Assembly: GCA_963838205.1 (NCBI GenBank)
Contig: CAWIQF010000009.1
Span: forward strand, 310,001 to 374,000
From: CAIVVT01 sp963838205
GTDB taxonomy: Bacteria > Acidobacteriota > Terriglobia > Bryobacterales > Bryobacteraceae
DNA length: 64,000 nt
Direction: 5' to 3'
Shown here one piece after another: positions 63,507 through 64,000 of the stretch (within the stretch, counting starts at the first letter, position 1; every line of letters begins with the position of its first letter). A program made the translations under genes and the position numbers. The notes below the pieces were generated by a model. That model had not been told where the DNA came from. It did not search any database and was given only the letters and a program-made list of their open reading frames with translations.

Positions 63507-64000
63507 ATGTTTCGTCTATTGCGTCGCGCCGCCCTGCTCGCGGCCGCATGCCTGATCCTGGGCGGCCCCGGCTTCTCTCAGTCCATTGGCGGCATCAAAG
63601 GGAAGATTATCGATAAGGACGGCAAGCCGGTGAAAGACGCCGTGATTGTCATCACGCGGAAGGATATGAAGGGTCTGTTCAAGACCAAGTCCGACAAGCG
63701 GGGCGAATACATCCACGCTGGCATACCCTATCCCGGCACCTTCAAGGTGGAGTGCCTGGTGGACGGCAAAGTTGTTGACGCCATGGACAACGTGCAGAGC
63801 AAGTTCGGCGACCAGGTGGAGGTCAATTTCGACCTGCAAAAGGCCATGCAGAAACAGCAGGAGCTGGCTAAAGCCGCCGAGAGCGGCCAGTTGACGAAAG
63901 AACAAGAGCGCTCCATGTCCGCCGAACAGAAGGCGGCGATGGAAAAGAACATCAAAGAAAGATCGGCCAGCATGGCCAAGAACAAGGCCTTGCAGGATGC
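63507..64000 (+). CDS. Secreted carboxypeptidase-regulatory-like domain protein, partial
   Basis: Starts at ATG 63507 (TTGGAGG 12 bases upstream) and runs off the window edge with 164 codons visible. Signal peptide LLRRAALLAAACLILGGPGF then SQSIGG. Carboxypeptidase-regulatory-like beta-sandwich (residues about 26-115: IKGKIIDKDGKPVKDAVIVI, GLFKTKSDKRGEYIHAGIPY) followed by a Lys/Gln/Glu-rich coiled coil (AMQKQQELAKAAESGQLTKE). Probably continues into TPR repeats, as in acidobacterial relatives, but that part is not in the window. Confidence 0.85.
   Translation, partial: MFRLLRRAALLAAACLILGGPGFSQSIGGIKGKIIDKDGKPVKDAVIVITRKDMKGLFKTKSDKRGEYIHAGIPYPGTFKVECLVDGKVVDAMDNVQSKFGDQVEVNFDLQKAMQKQQELAKAAESGQLTKEQERSMSAEQKAAMEKNIKERSASMAKNKALQD

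Overview
The window is high-GC bacterial chromosomal DNA with about 47 intact genes, several broken ones, two insertion sequences and several families of short intergenic repeats. It most resembles Acidobacteriota of the Bryobacterales/Solibacteraceae type. The reasons are the many Tat-exported sugar-processing proteins (RRxFL signals), a TonB receptor with an N-terminal carboxypeptidase-regulatory domain, a large PIG-L deacetylase, a DUF6259 glycosidase-like protein, an HlyD plus MacB-type ATPase pair, a PEP-CTERM protein and repeat-rich intergenic DNA. This assignment is inference from gene content; there is no rRNA and I saw no tRNA.

Layout. 1-9.8 kb: frameshifted GH42 beta-galactosidase, Tat TIM-barrel proteins, a mutarotase-like protein, ABC ATPase plus adaptor, SppA. 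9.8-16.5 kb: FliA/WhiG-type sigma factor, M3 oligopeptidase, a NarX/NarL-type two-component pair, a PEP-CTERM protein. 16.6-19.9 kb: an oxidoreductase operon (gluconate 2-dehydrogenase subunit 3-like, GMC flavoprotein, nine-haem cytochrome c). 20-21.7 kb: a TPR protein and an unusual gene made of repeated double-glycine leader-like units, with a near-consensus promoter, a palindromic operator candidate and an in-frame stop inside the repeats. 21.9-31.8 kb: aldose 1-epimerase, IS1380 transposase, LolA-like protein, amidase with a tiny GatC/AtzG-like partner, DUF2254, rhodanese, MurQ, ErpA. 31.9-34 kb: ECF sigma, anti-sigma and Spy/CpxP-like sensor operon. 34.5-42 kb: DUF6259 glycosidase, GH43 remnant, IS91-type element (integrase plus Y1 transposase), frameshifted mandelate-racemase-like enzyme. 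42.3-48.5 kb: HicAB toxin-antitoxin, membrane proteins, bacterioferritin, PIG-L protein, HAD fragment. 48.8-53.5 kb: histidine acid phosphatase and TonB receptor pair, DinB fragment. 54-64 kb: sodium:solute symporter with a small membrane partner, carA and carB, modC/modB, and the start of a secreted regulatory-domain protein.

The genes suggest a heterotroph that breaks down plant polysaccharide and organic phosphate, oxidises sugars or alcohols in the periplasm through a multihaem cytochrome, and lives with active genome rearrangement. At least five genes are truncated, internally deleted or frameshifted, several of them next to repeats. The most novel element is the repeated double-glycine peptide gene at 21.0-21.6 kb.
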